Source of the DNA: Fimenecus sp045655645 | Lineage (GTDB): Bacteria; Bacillota; Clostridia; Oscillospirales; Acutalibacteraceae | Direction of reading: 5' to 3' | NCBI GenBank assembly: GCA_045655645.1 | Contig: JAZOPS010000056.1 | Location: forward strand, 1-19,282 | Length of the DNA: 19,282 nucleotides | Shown here: positions 1-6,612 of the stretch, in pieces | Layout: every line of letters begins with the position of its first letter | Numbering within the stretch: position 1 is the first letter of the stretch | The notes under the pieces: generated by a model | Seen by the model: the letters and a program-made list of their open reading frames with translations, nothing else | What the model was told of the DNA's origin: nothing | The model's database searches: none | Program-made: the position numbers and the translations under genes

Positions 1-378
1 AGGGAATCTTGTTATTCTTGTAAGTATGCTACCACTGCAAGAAATTCGGATATTACAATTGGTGATTATTGGGGAATAGACGAGAAATATCCGGAATTTA
101 ATGACGATAAGGGCTGCTCACTGATAATGATAAATACTGAAAAAGGTAAAGCATTTTTTGATGAGATTGCTCAATTAACAGATTATGTTGAAACAGGTGT
201 GGATTTTGTCATGAAAACGCATCCCAAGTTGTTAAAAAGCGTAAGCAAAAATCCATATCGTGATAATTTTTTTGCGGAGTTTAATGAAAATATTTCGCCC
301 AAAAGTTTTTCAAAGCTCGTAAAAAAATATACAGGAAACGATTTGCTTAACAAAATAAAAAGAAAAATTAATTTCTAA
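1..378 (+). CDS. Coenzyme F420 hydrogenase/dehydrogenase beta-subunit family protein, C-terminal part (partial)
   Basis: The reading frame is open from base 1 to a TAA at 376-378, so about 125 C-terminal residues are visible and the start lies outside the window. The visible part begins with RESCYSCKYA and continues to SDITIGDYWGI. This Cys-x-x-Cys followed by the ITIGDYWG signature is characteristic of the FrhB/FdhB C-terminal domain. In Firmicutes and Bacteroidetes, stand-alone members of this family often lie in exopolysaccharide clusters next to polysaccharide pyruvyl transferases and are thought to be redox proteins; their precise reaction is not known. Here wecC follows after 16 bases, which supports a polysaccharide cluster. 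An internal ATG at 127 is open but is not the true start, because the conserved motif lies upstream of it. Family assignment is good; function is uncertain. Confidence 0.8.
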   Translation, partial: RESCYSCKYATTARNSDITIGDYWGIDEKYPEFNDDKGCSLIMINTEKGKAFFDEIAQLTDYVETGVDFVMKTHPKLLKSVSKNPYRDNFFAEFNENISPKSFSKLVKKYTGNDLLNKIKRKINF

Positions 379-394
379 ATTAGGAGATAGTAAA

Positions 395-1615
395 ATGATT
401 AACGTTATCGGACTTGGATATATTGGCCTTCCAACAGCACTTATGCTTGCTTCTCATGGTGTTGAGGTTGTGGGCACTGATTATAATCCTGAACTTGTTG
501 CAACACTCAATGCGGGTAAAACTACATTTGAAGAAAAAGGTCTTGATGAACTTTTTGCAGAAGCAGTTAAGGCGGGCATAAAATTCACAACAGAATATCA
601 GAAAACAGATATTTACATCGTTTCTGTTCCTACACCTTATGACAGCTTCAGCAAAAAAATTGATGCTTGCTATGTAAATGCAGCAGTTAAAGAGGTTATG
701 AGGGTTTGCCCAAAGGGTGCAACGGTTGTAATTGAGTCAACAGTTTCTCCAGGTACGATTGACAAGTTTGTTCGTCCAATTATTGAAGAGAATGGTTTTG
801 TAATAGGTGAAGACATTAACCTTGTTCACGCACCCGAAAGAATTATTCCAGGTAATATGGTTTATGAGCTTCTTCATAATTCTCGTACAATTGGTGCGGA
901 TGACCCAGTAATCGGCGAAAAAGTGAAAGAAGTTTATGCATCATTCTGTCTTGGTGATATTGTTATTACAGACATTAAAACTGCAGAAATGACAAAGGTT
1001 ATTGAAAATACATATCGTGCAGTAAATATTGCTTTTGCAAATGAACTTGCAAAAATTTGCCGTCATGACGATATGGACGTTTATGAGATTATAAGAATTT
1101 GCAATATGCATCCAAGAGTAAATATTCTTACTCCTGGCCCAGGTGTTGGCGGTCACTGTATTTCTGTTGACCCTTGGTTCCTTGTAGGCGATTATCCATC
1201 ACTTACAAAGGTGATTTGGGAGTCAATGAAAATCAACGATTCAATGCCTGAATTCGTTCTTGAAAGAATTTATAACATTATGAAAGAAAACGGTATTACC
1301 GATTTCTCAAAAGTAGGTCTTTACGGGCTTACATATAAAGAAAATGTTGATGACTATAGAGAGTCACCAACACTTCAACTTCTTGAGTGTCAGGATAAGC
1401 ACTTAGCTCCTCAACTCAAGGTTTATGACCCGTATATTACTAAGGATATAGTTGATAATCAGTACCACGATTTAGATAAATTCCTTGAGGATTCAGAATT
1501 AGTAGTAATTCTTGTGGGTCATGATGAAATTAAAGAAAATGTAGATAAACTCAAAGGTAAAATTGTTCTTGATACAAGAAAAATTGTGGACCTTCCAGGT
1601 GTTTACAGATTATAA
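395..1615 (+). CDS. wecC: UDP-N-acetyl-D-mannosaminuronate dehydrogenase (nucleotide-sugar dehydrogenase)
   Basis: This 406-residue enzyme probably oxidises UDP-ManNAc to UDP-ManNAcA in two NAD-dependent steps in the cytoplasm. The N-terminus shows a Rossmann fold (GLGYIGLPTALMLASHG, residues 6-22) with Asp29 as the likely NAD ribose ligand. The central helix contains EMTKVIENTYRAVNIAFANE with Lys201 and Asn205. The catalytic Cys255 lies in GPGVGGHCISVDPWFL (248-263), the form typical of WecC rather than of UDP-glucose dehydrogenases. The C-terminal domain includes YGLTYKENVDDYRESP. The length matches the family. A TAGGAG ribosome binding site at 380-385 sets the ATG at 395. It is followed almost immediately by wecB, which makes its substrate, so the two probably form an operon with the preceding polysaccharide gene. 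A different UDP-HexNAc substrate is possible but less likely given the pairing. Confidence 0.92.
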   Translation: MINVIGLGYIGLPTALMLASHGVEVVGTDYNPELVATLNAGKTTFEEKGLDELFAEAVKAGIKFTTEYQKTDIYIVSVPTPYDSFSKKIDACYVNAAVKEVMRVCPKGATVVIESTVSPGTIDKFVRPIIEENGFVIGEDINLVHAPERIIPGNMVYELLHNSRTIGADDPVIGEKVKEVYASFCLGDIVITDIKTAEMTKVIENTYRAVNIAFANELAKICRHDDMDVYEIIRICNMHPRVNILTPGPGVGGHCISVDPWFLVGDYPSLTKVIWESMKINDSMPEFVLERIYNIMKENGITDFSKVGLYGLTYKENVDDYRESPTLQLLECQDKHLAPQLKVYDPYITKDIVDNQYHDLDKFLEDSELVVILVGHDEIKENVDKLKGKIVLDTRKIVDLPGVYRL

Positions 1616-1627
1616 TAGGTGAGTAAA

Positions 1628-2719
1628 ATGAAAACAGTAATGCTTGTTTTTGGTACAAGACCTGAGGCAATTAAAATGTGCCCGCTTGTAAACGAGCTTA
1701 AATCAAGAGAAAAAATTAAAACAGTTGTGTGTGTGACAGGTCAGCATCGTCAGATGCTTGACCAAGTGCTTGACGCATTTCAGGTTGTGCCTGATTATGA
1801 CCTTTCAATCATGAAGGATAAGCAAACACTCTTTGATATTACAACAAATATTCTTGTTCGCATAAAAGAGGTGCTTGAAGAAGTTAAGCCGGATGTTGTT
1901 CTTGTTCATGGTGATACATCAACGACCTTTGTAACAGCGCTTGCTTGTTTCTATCTTCAGATTCCTGTTGGACATGTTGAGGCTGGCTTGCGAACATATA
2001 ATATTTATTCTCCATACCCTGAAGAATTTAATCGTCAAGCAGTGAGCATAGTGTCAAAATATAATTTTGCCCCTACTGAAATGTCAAAGAATAATCTTCT
2101 TAAAGAGGGTAGAGACGAGAGCACAATTTATGTTACAGGTAATACGGCTATTGATGCTTTGAAAACTACCGTAAGAGCAGATTACAAGCATCCTGAACTT
2201 GAATGGGCAGAGGGTAGCAGACTTATCGTTATAACTGCACACAGAAGAGAAAACCTTGGCGAACCAATGCACCAAATGTTCAGAGCAATTCGTCGTATTA
2301 TGGATGAAAATCCCGATGTGAAGGCAATTTATCCTATTCATATGAACCCTGTTGTCAGAAAAGCAGCAAACGAGGAACTTGGTGATTGTGATAGAATTCA
2401 TATTATTGAACCCTTAGATGTTCTTGATTTTCATAATTTCCTTTCTCGTTGTTATTTGATTTTAACTGATAGTGGCGGAGTTCAGGAAGAAGCACCGTCA
2501 CTCGGCAAACCTGTTCTTGTAATGAGAGATACAACCGAGCGTCCCGAGGGAATTGCCGCAGGTACTTTGAAACTTGTAGGTACTGATGAAGAAACGATTT
2601 ATAATAGTTTTAAAGAGTTGCTTGAAAATAAAGCAGAATATGATAAAATGAGTCTTGCAAGTAATCCTTATGGCGATGGATTTGCAAGTAAACGAATTGC
2701 AGATGTTTTAGAAAAATAA
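1628..2719 (+). CDS. wecB: UDP-N-acetylglucosamine 2-epimerase, non-hydrolysing
   Basis: This enzyme interconverts UDP-GlcNAc and UDP-ManNAc, the step before WecC. Hallmarks in order are GTRPEAIKMCPL near the N-terminus, VHGDTSTTF and IPVGHVEAGLRT, PEEFNRQ, TGNTAIDAL, THRRENLG, the Pro-Ile-His region IYPIHMNP, and LTDSGGVQEEAP followed by KPVLVMRDTTERPE. The frame is open from a GTG at 1619, but AGGTGAG at 1617-1623 looks like the ribosome binding site for the ATG at 1628. That gives 363 residues, close to the usual family length. The start is 12 bases after the wecC stop, so translational coupling is likely. A palindromic terminator follows. The product UDP-ManNAc/ManNAcA would feed a teichuronic-acid-like, capsular or other wall polysaccharide; which one cannot be told from this window. 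Confidence 0.93.
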   Translation: MKTVMLVFGTRPEAIKMCPLVNELKSREKIKTVVCVTGQHRQMLDQVLDAFQVVPDYDLSIMKDKQTLFDITTNILVRIKEVLEEVKPDVVLVHGDTSTTFVTALACFYLQIPVGHVEAGLRTYNIYSPYPEEFNRQAVSIVSKYNFAPTEMSKNNLLKEGRDESTIYVTGNTAIDALKTTVRADYKHPELEWAEGSRLIVITAHRRENLGEPMHQMFRAIRRIMDENPDVKAIYPIHMNPVVRKAANEELGDCDRIHIIEPLDVLDFHNFLSRCYLILTDSGGVQEEAPSLGKPVLVMRDTTERPEGIAAGTLKLVGTDEETIYNSFKELLENKAEYDKMSLASNPYGDGFASKRIADVLEK

Positions 2720-2727
2720 TAAAAATA

Positions 2728-2760
2728 AAGCAGTAACATTAATGTTACTGCTTCATTTTT
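2728..2760. terminator. Bidirectional intrinsic terminator between wecB and uraA
   Basis: The 13-base arms AAGCAGTAACATT and AATGTTACTGCTT at 2728-2753 form a perfect palindrome. On the plus strand it is followed by CATTTTTT. On the minus strand it is followed by the complement of the A-rich stretch 2711-2727, so it can serve both convergent genes. Confidence 0.9.
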
Positions 2761-2781
2761 TAAGAATTGGTAAACTATTAA

Positions 2782-4191
2782 TTATTCAGCGTCGTCTTCT
2801 TCGCTTTTGTCTTTACCTGTACTAACGATTAAGTTAGTGATGATACCGAAGATGAGAGCAGTTGCAAGAGCTGTAACCTGAACAAGTGGTCCGTTTGTAA
2901 TTGGGTTGAAACCAAAGTTAAGTGAAAGGCCACCGATACCGATAACAAGAATTGCACTTACAATATAGAGATTCTTGCTCTTTCCAAGGTCAACATCTTT
3001 AAGCATTGAAAGACCAGAAACTGCAATAAGACCATAAAGAGCAACGCAAGCGCCACCCATTACGCATTTAGGAATTGAGTTGATAAGAGCAACGAATGGT
3101 GTGAAGAATGAAAGAATCATACAACCAAAACCAGCTGTGATGATTGAAATAACAGAAGCGTTCTTTGTAATAGCAACACAACCGATTGATTCGCCGTATG
3201 TTGTGTTAGCAGCACCACCGAAGAAACCACCGATAATTGAACCTACACCGTCACCGATAAGTGTTCTGTCAAGACCTGGGTCTTTAATAAGGTCTTTACC
3301 GATAAGGTTACCAAGGTTTTTGTGGTCAGCAATGTGCTGTGCAAGTTCAACAATAGCGATTGGAACGAATGTAATAGCAATGTTACCAACAGCTGCACCA
3401 TCAATAGGAAGAACACCGTCAACCTTATGTGTGAGTGCCTGAAGGAATGTAAACTTAGGATAATCAACGATTGACTGAATTGTGAATGGTTCAAATGCTG
3501 CTTTGAATGAGTCAAAACTGAGAATCTGAAGAGCAGCAATATCAGCAGCGTTGCCGATAAGAGTGAGAATAAGAGCAACAATGTAACCTGCGCCAACACC
3601 GATAATGAAAGGAATAAGGCGAAGATTTTTTGAACCCTTAACAGATACAATAACAATAGCAAAGAATGTAATTGCACCAACAAGAATTGTTACAAGATTA
3701 TAATCAGTGCCACCATTAGTTGACATCCAACCAGTAGCTGTGCTTGAAAGTGAAAGACCGATAATAGTAACAATAGGACCAGCAATTACAGCAGGCATAA
3801 GTTTGTTAACCCAACCTGAACCAACAAGTTTGATAATAACTGCAAGAACAGCATAAACAAGACCTGCAAGAGTGATACCAATAATAACACCCCAGTAGCC
3901 ATAGTTCATACCGATGATTGCTGCATAAGCACCAAGGAATGTGAAAGAAGAACCAAGGAAAACAGGACTTCTGCGCTTAGTAGCAAATGTGTAGAAAAGT
4001 GTACCGATACCTGCACCGAAAAGTGCTGCAGCAGGGTCAAAAGAAAGTGTGTTGCCGTTGCTCATAGCAAAGCCTGACATAAGCATTGGAACAAGCAATG
4101 TTGCCGCCATAATTGCAATCATCTGCTGGAAAGCAAAGAGCAGAGTTTTGCTTAAACCTGGGCGGTCGTTTACATCATAAATGAGTTTCAT
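2782..4191 (-). CDS. uraA: Uracil permease (NCS2 / nucleobase:cation symporter-2 family)
   Basis: This 469-residue polytopic membrane protein probably imports uracil by proton symport. It starts MKLIYDVNDRPGL and has many hydrophobic segments. The NCS2 signature region contains ELAQHIADHKNLGNLIGKDL, then LDRTLIGDGVGSIIGGFFGGAANTTYGESIG; the TTYGE motif and the preceding Glu are typical of the UraA/PyrP subgroup rather than of purine/xanthine permeases. The frame is open for 63 further codons upstream, but that extension runs through the promoter. The ATG at 4191 has a good AAGAGGAG site just upstream (4198-4205), so it is chosen. The tail is acidic (GKDKSEEDDAE). It lies downstream of the DUF523 gene on the same strand, with its own promoter and attenuator, and near divergent upp, supporting uracil as substrate. 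Xanthine or other bases cannot be excluded from sequence alone. Confidence 0.9.
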   Translation of the reverse strand: MKLIYDVNDRPGLSKTLLFAFQQMIAIMAATLLVPMLMSGFAMSNGNTLSFDPAAALFGAGIGTLFYTFATKRRSPVFLGSSFTFLGAYAAIIGMNYGYWGVIIGITLAGLVYAVLAVIIKLVGSGWVNKLMPAVIAGPIVTIIGLSLSSTATGWMSTNGGTDYNLVTILVGAITFFAIVIVSVKGSKNLRLIPFIIGVGAGYIVALILTLIGNAADIAALQILSFDSFKAAFEPFTIQSIVDYPKFTFLQALTHKVDGVLPIDGAAVGNIAITFVPIAIVELAQHIADHKNLGNLIGKDLIKDPGLDRTLIGDGVGSIIGGFFGGAANTTYGESIGCVAITKNASVISIITAGFGCMILSFFTPFVALINSIPKCVMGGACVALYGLIAVSGLSMLKDVDLGKSKNLYIVSAILVIGIGGLSLNFGFNPITNGPLVQVTALATALIFGIITNLIVSTGKDKSEEDDAE

Positions 4192-4222
4192 AAGAACAAC
4201 TCCTCTTAAAATTTTTTGCTCG

Positions 4223-4261
4223 ACAACAAAAATAAAAACCTTGTCAATATAGACAAGGTTT
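4223..4261 (-). terminator. Leader terminator (attenuator) upstream of uraA
   Basis: On the minus strand the arms AAACCTTGTC and GACAAGGTTT (10 bp, complementary positions 4252-4261 and 4236-4245) enclose a 6-base loop and are followed by TTATTTTTGTTG. This is a textbook intrinsic terminator. It lies after the uraA promoter (-10 at 4351-4356) and about 30 bases before the start codon, so it can only act on uraA mRNA itself or on readthrough from the DUF523 gene. I could not identify a clear PyrR-type anti-antiterminator or a known riboswitch in the preceding leader. Confidence 0.75.
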
Positions 4262-4350
4262 ATATGCAACAGAAAGCTTATGTAATATGCTACACACTTA
4301 TCTTGCCGATATTTTTTTGCAATATTTAATATTGTCAAGTCATCTTGTGT

Positions 4351-4380
4351 AGTATACCACATATTGTGGTTTTTTGTCAA
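4351..4380 (-). promoter_or_regulatory. uraA promoter with palindromic spacer
   Basis: Read on the minus strand: TTGACA (4375-4380), an 18-base spacer, then TATACT (4351-4356) preceded by TGG, an extended -10. The predicted transcript starts near 4343, leaving a leader of about 150 bases. The spacer contains the inverted repeat ACCACA-ATA-TGTGGT (4356-4370), which could be an operator. The promoter begins 17 bases beyond the stop of the DUF523 gene. Confidence 0.75.
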
Positions 4381-4396
4381 TAATTTTGATTAAAAC

Positions 4397-4849
4397 TCAA
4401 TTTATGTCTGATAAGAAGTTTTTGAGTTCAGGGATTTCGTTTTCAGTAAAAACAGAAAATCCAGCATTTAAGAACATTTCAGCAGCAATTCCATTGCCTT
4501 CTGTTTTGTTGCCTGTGAATGTTCCGTCATAAATTATGCCCTTACCGCAAGAAGGACTATTTGCTTTGAAAACTACTGTATCTGCATGGTTGACTTTTGC
4601 AATATAAAGAGCCAATTCTGCACCTTTTGTATATTCATAGGTAACATCTTTGCCGTGGTTGCTTATAACCTTGTCACCAACAATTTCAGCAGGGTCACGG
4701 GGTGTTGAAAGTCCACCTAACTGTTCAGGACAAACAGGAATAAGTGTATGTGTGTTTGCTAATGCCAATAATTCGTCACATTTGCAGTTATCACCTTTAT
4801 AACGGCAATCGCAACCTAAAAGACAACCGCTAACAATAATTTTAGCCAT
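4397..4849 (-). CDS. DUF523 family protein, possible thiouracil desulfidase (TudS-like)
   Basis: This 150-residue protein matches DUF523 throughout: VSGCLLGCDCRYKGD (6-20), PVCPEQLGGLSTPRDPAEI (38-56), HGKDVT, KGAELAL, then KANSPSCGKGIIYDGTF (95-111) and GNGIAAEMFLNAGFSVFTE. Family knowledge: TudS, a DUF523 member, binds a [4Fe-4S] cluster through three cysteines and removes sulfur from thiouracil to give uracil. Cys9, Cys13 and Cys101 are the natural cluster ligands here, and Ser98/Ser100 and Glu42 sit in the conserved motifs expected in the active site. Inference: its position between a uracil permease and divergent upp strongly suggests a desulfidase feeding uracil salvage. DUF523 is broad and other substrates are possible. 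AAAGGAG lies about 8 bases before the ATG, and a consensus promoter precedes it. It is full length, a single-domain form without the DUF1722 extension found in some relatives. Confidence 0.85.
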   Translation of the reverse strand: MAKIIVSGCLLGCDCRYKGDNCKCDELLALANTHTLIPVCPEQLGGLSTPRDPAEIVGDKVISNHGKDVTYEYTKGAELALYIAKVNHADTVVFKANSPSCGKGIIYDGTFTGNKTEGNGIAAEMFLNAGFSVFTENEIPELKNFLSDIN

Positions 4850-4883
4850 AATATTGCTCCTTTAATATGGTTTCTACAAAATA

Positions 4884-4912
4884 ATTATATCATACGCAAT
4901 TTTTAGTGTCAA
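4884..4912 (-). promoter_or_regulatory. Promoter of the DUF523 gene
   Basis: On the minus strand: a perfect TTGACA (4907-4912), a 17-base spacer and a perfect TATAAT (4884-4889) preceded by TGA. The -35 hexamers of this promoter and of the divergent upp promoter are only 12 bases apart. Confidence 0.85.
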
Positions 4913-4924
4913 TTTGTAAATATC

Positions 4925-4953
4925 TTGCCAAAAACATATAAATATGTTATTAT
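4925..4953 (+). promoter_or_regulatory. Promoter of upp with palindromic spacer
   Basis: TTGCCA (4925-4930), a 17-base spacer and TATTAT (4948-4953), preceded by TGT. The spacer holds the inverted repeat ACATAT-AA-ATATGT (4934-4947). This arrangement resembles the uraA promoter and could be an operator or just AT-rich DNA. Confidence 0.7.
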
Positions 4954-4988
4954 GAATAAGATAAAGTATTTTGAAATGAGGCGTTATT

Positions 4989-5663
4989 ATGTCAGATTTT
5001 ACAAAGAATTTAACTAGCTTTAACGACCATCCTTTGGTTGCTCATAAAGTAACACACCTTTGTGATATTAACACAGGGTCAAAGGAATTCTGCGAAATTG
5101 TTGATGAGCTTACAATGCTTATGGGTTATGAGGCACTTAAAGACCTTAAAACAAAATTAGTACCAATTCAGGCACCACTTGCAGACTTTGATTCACCTGT
5201 ACTTGCAGAGGATTTCACAATTGTTCCAATTCTTCGTGCAGGGCTTGGTATGGTTGAAGGTCTTCGTCGACTTTCTCCAACTGCAAAGGTAGGTCATATC
5301 GGTCTTTATAGAGATGAAAAAACATTGTTGCCTGTAACTTATTACTATAAAATGCCAGTTGACATCGCAAAGGGTCCTGTAGTTATCGTTGACCCTGCTC
5401 TTGCAACAGGTGGTAGTGTTGATGCGTCGATTGATTATCTCAAAAAAGAGGGTTGCACAAACATTAAAGTTATGTGCATTTTCGCATCTGATGTTGGTGT
5501 TAAACTTCTCTATGAAAAGCACCCTGATGTTAAAATTTATGCAGCACAGTATATTCCAACAGGTCTTAATGAACATGGTTACATTGTAACAGCAGCGGGT
5601 GATGCAGGTGACAGAATTTGTGGTACTTGTAGTTATAAACCAGCAAGACCAGCAAAACCATAA
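4989..5663 (+). CDS. upp: Uracil phosphoribosyltransferase
   Basis: This enzyme joins uracil and PRPP to give UMP in the cytoplasm. It has 224 residues, slightly longer than the usual 208-210 because of a C-terminal tail ending KPARPAKP. Visible motifs are ILRAGLGMVEG (81-91), the PRPP loop VIVDPALATGGSVDAS (132-147), where the common DPMLATGGS has Ala for Met, and LNEHGYIV with GDAGDR (193-209), the uracil-binding region. The usual proline-glycine of GYIVPGLGDAGDR is replaced by TAA, a mild divergence that leaves the Gly-Asp-Ala-Gly-Asp core intact. The ATG at 4989 lies behind a weak GAGGCG site at 4978-4983. It is transcribed divergently from the DUF523 gene and the uracil permease, forming a salvage locus. 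No pyrR gene is present in the window. Confidence 0.95.
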   Translation: MSDFTKNLTSFNDHPLVAHKVTHLCDINTGSKEFCEIVDELTMLMGYEALKDLKTKLVPIQAPLADFDSPVLAEDFTIVPILRAGLGMVEGLRRLSPTAKVGHIGLYRDEKTLLPVTYYYKMPVDIAKGPVVIVDPALATGGSVDASIDYLKKEGCTNIKVMCIFASDVGVKLLYEKHPDVKIYAAQYIPTGLNEHGYIVTAAGDAGDRICGTCSYKPARPAKP

Positions 5664-5681
5664 TTTGAATAATAATAGTAG

Positions 5682-5713
5682 GGCGGGGGCTTGCTCCCGC
5701 CATTTCTTTATTC
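5682..5713 (+). terminator. GC-rich hairpin after upp
   Basis: GGCGGG (5682-5687) pairs with CCCGCC (5696-5701); inner bases extend the stem. It is followed by ATTTCTTTATTC, so it can terminate upp. Its very high GC content against an AT-rich background matches a type of intergenic repeat that I recall from gut Clostridia; only one copy lies in this window. A short palindrome CTACT-GCT-AGTAG follows at 5717-5729. Confidence 0.65.
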
Positions 5714-5778
5714 ATTCTACTGCTAGTAGGGTGACTTTTTAATTGATTTGTGTTATTTTTAAGTAGGAGGTAGGTTTT

Positions 5779-6549
5779 ATGGATAATATAAGAATAGGAA
5801 AATTTATTTCACAACGCAGAAAAGAATTGGGTTATAACCAAAAAGATTTAGCAGAAAAACTTAATATTACCGATAAAGCCGTTTCAAAGTGGGAAACAGG
5901 CAGGAGTGCACCTGATGTTTCAATATTAATTCCACTTGCTGAAAAATTAGGCGTTTCAGTAACAGAAATTCTTAATGGCGAAAGAATCAGCGAAGACAAA
6001 ATGCCTACAATATCAAATGAGATTATTGTTAAATCACTAAAAAAATCAAAATCAAAGAAAATGTTAGCACTTATTCTTGCATTGGTTTTATTGATAAGTA
6101 TTTTTGTGTCTTATCTCATTTATGTATATACTAACTCATTTGAAGTATATGATTTAGATTCAATTGCTACCGAAACAAGCAACATGTTTAATATAGAAAA
6201 ACCGATTTATGCTAACTTTGAAATGAAAGGTGATTATTCAGCATATCTTTATTACGATAACGAAAGTTCGTATGTGGTGTTATTCAAACAAAATAAACTA
6301 TTCAAAAATCGAATGGATTTAGTGGGTGGAACAGGCGCAGATATTTCAAAATTAGGTTTATATTCAACGAGTGGGTATGGAGAGAATATAAACATATTTT
6401 TCGCTGCTGGAACTGATGCAGAACGATATGAATTTTCGATTATGGAAGTTGATTATTCCGTACCTATATATGATAAAGATTTTGTTAATATTTTTGTAGA
6501 AAAATCCAATATATATTATCATGCAACAGATTTCGAGTTTGTTGAATAA
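5779..6549 (+). CDS. Membrane-anchored XRE-family helix-turn-helix regulator
   Basis: The 256-residue product has an N-terminal HTH_3/XRE DNA-binding domain (about residues 4-65; KFISQRRKELGYNQKDLAEK, then ITDKAVSKWETGRSAPD, a strongly typical recognition-helix region). A lysine-rich linker (86-94) leads to one transmembrane segment (about 95-117, LALILALVLLISIFVSYLIY). The remaining 140 residues would be outside the cell by the positive-inside rule, and I do not recognise a domain in them. This architecture suggests that an external or membrane signal controls a transcription factor that never leaves the membrane. The start is set by the GTAGGAGG site at 5763-5770. It appears to be a single-gene unit between two terminators. 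Target genes are unknown; autoregulation is common in the family. Confidence 0.82.
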   Translation: MDNIRIGKFISQRRKELGYNQKDLAEKLNITDKAVSKWETGRSAPDVSILIPLAEKLGVSVTEILNGERISEDKMPTISNEIIVKSLKKSKSKKMLALILALVLLISIFVSYLIYVYTNSFEVYDLDSIATETSNMFNIEKPIYANFEMKGDYSAYLYYDNESSYVVLFKQNKLFKNRMDLVGGTGADISKLGLYSTSGYGENINIFFAAGTDAERYEFSIMEVDYSVPIYDKDFVNIFVEKSNIYYHATDFEFVE

Positions 6550-6556
6550 TAAAAAT

Positions 6557-6583
6557 AAGGGACGATTAAATCGTCCCTTTAAT
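6557..6583. terminator. Bidirectional terminator between the XRE gene and metY
   Basis: AAGGGACGATT (6557-6567) and AATCGTCCCTT (6569-6579) form a near-perfect palindrome followed by TTTAATTTT on the plus strand, and by T-rich sequence on the minus strand (complement of 6551-6556). It serves two convergent genes. Confidence 0.85.
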
Positions 6584-6584
6584 T

Positions 6585-6612
6585 TTGCGCTTTGCGCTTT
6601 GCATTTTGCATT
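6585..6612. repeat. Short tandem repeat of TTTGCGC/TTTGCAT units
   Basis: Four imperfect 7-8 base units (TTTGCGC, TTTGCGC, TTTGCATT, TTTGCATT) run from the XRE terminator up to the metY stop codon. This kind of simple repeat is frequent near gene ends in some Clostridia. No function is apparent. Confidence 0.6.

Noticed and set aside
3080..3442. Open frames on the strand opposite to uraA, metY, apgM and DUF975, and other-frame open stretches inside them
   Set aside because: They are shadows of well-supported genes, lack ribosome binding sites and have implausible composition.
4192..4350. PyrR attenuator or purine riboswitch upstream of the uracil permease
   Set aside because: Neither the PyrR-binding consensus nor the purine riboswitch core is visible; only the terminator part is clear.
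4192..4380. 63-codon in-frame N-terminal extension of the uracil permease
   Set aside because: It runs through the promoter and the attenuator hairpin, has no ribosome binding site, and the ATG at 4191 has a good one and the family-typical N-terminus.
5682..5729. Insertion-sequence end or attachment site after upp
   Set aside because: There is a GC-rich hairpin and a short palindrome but no transposase, integrase or target duplication.
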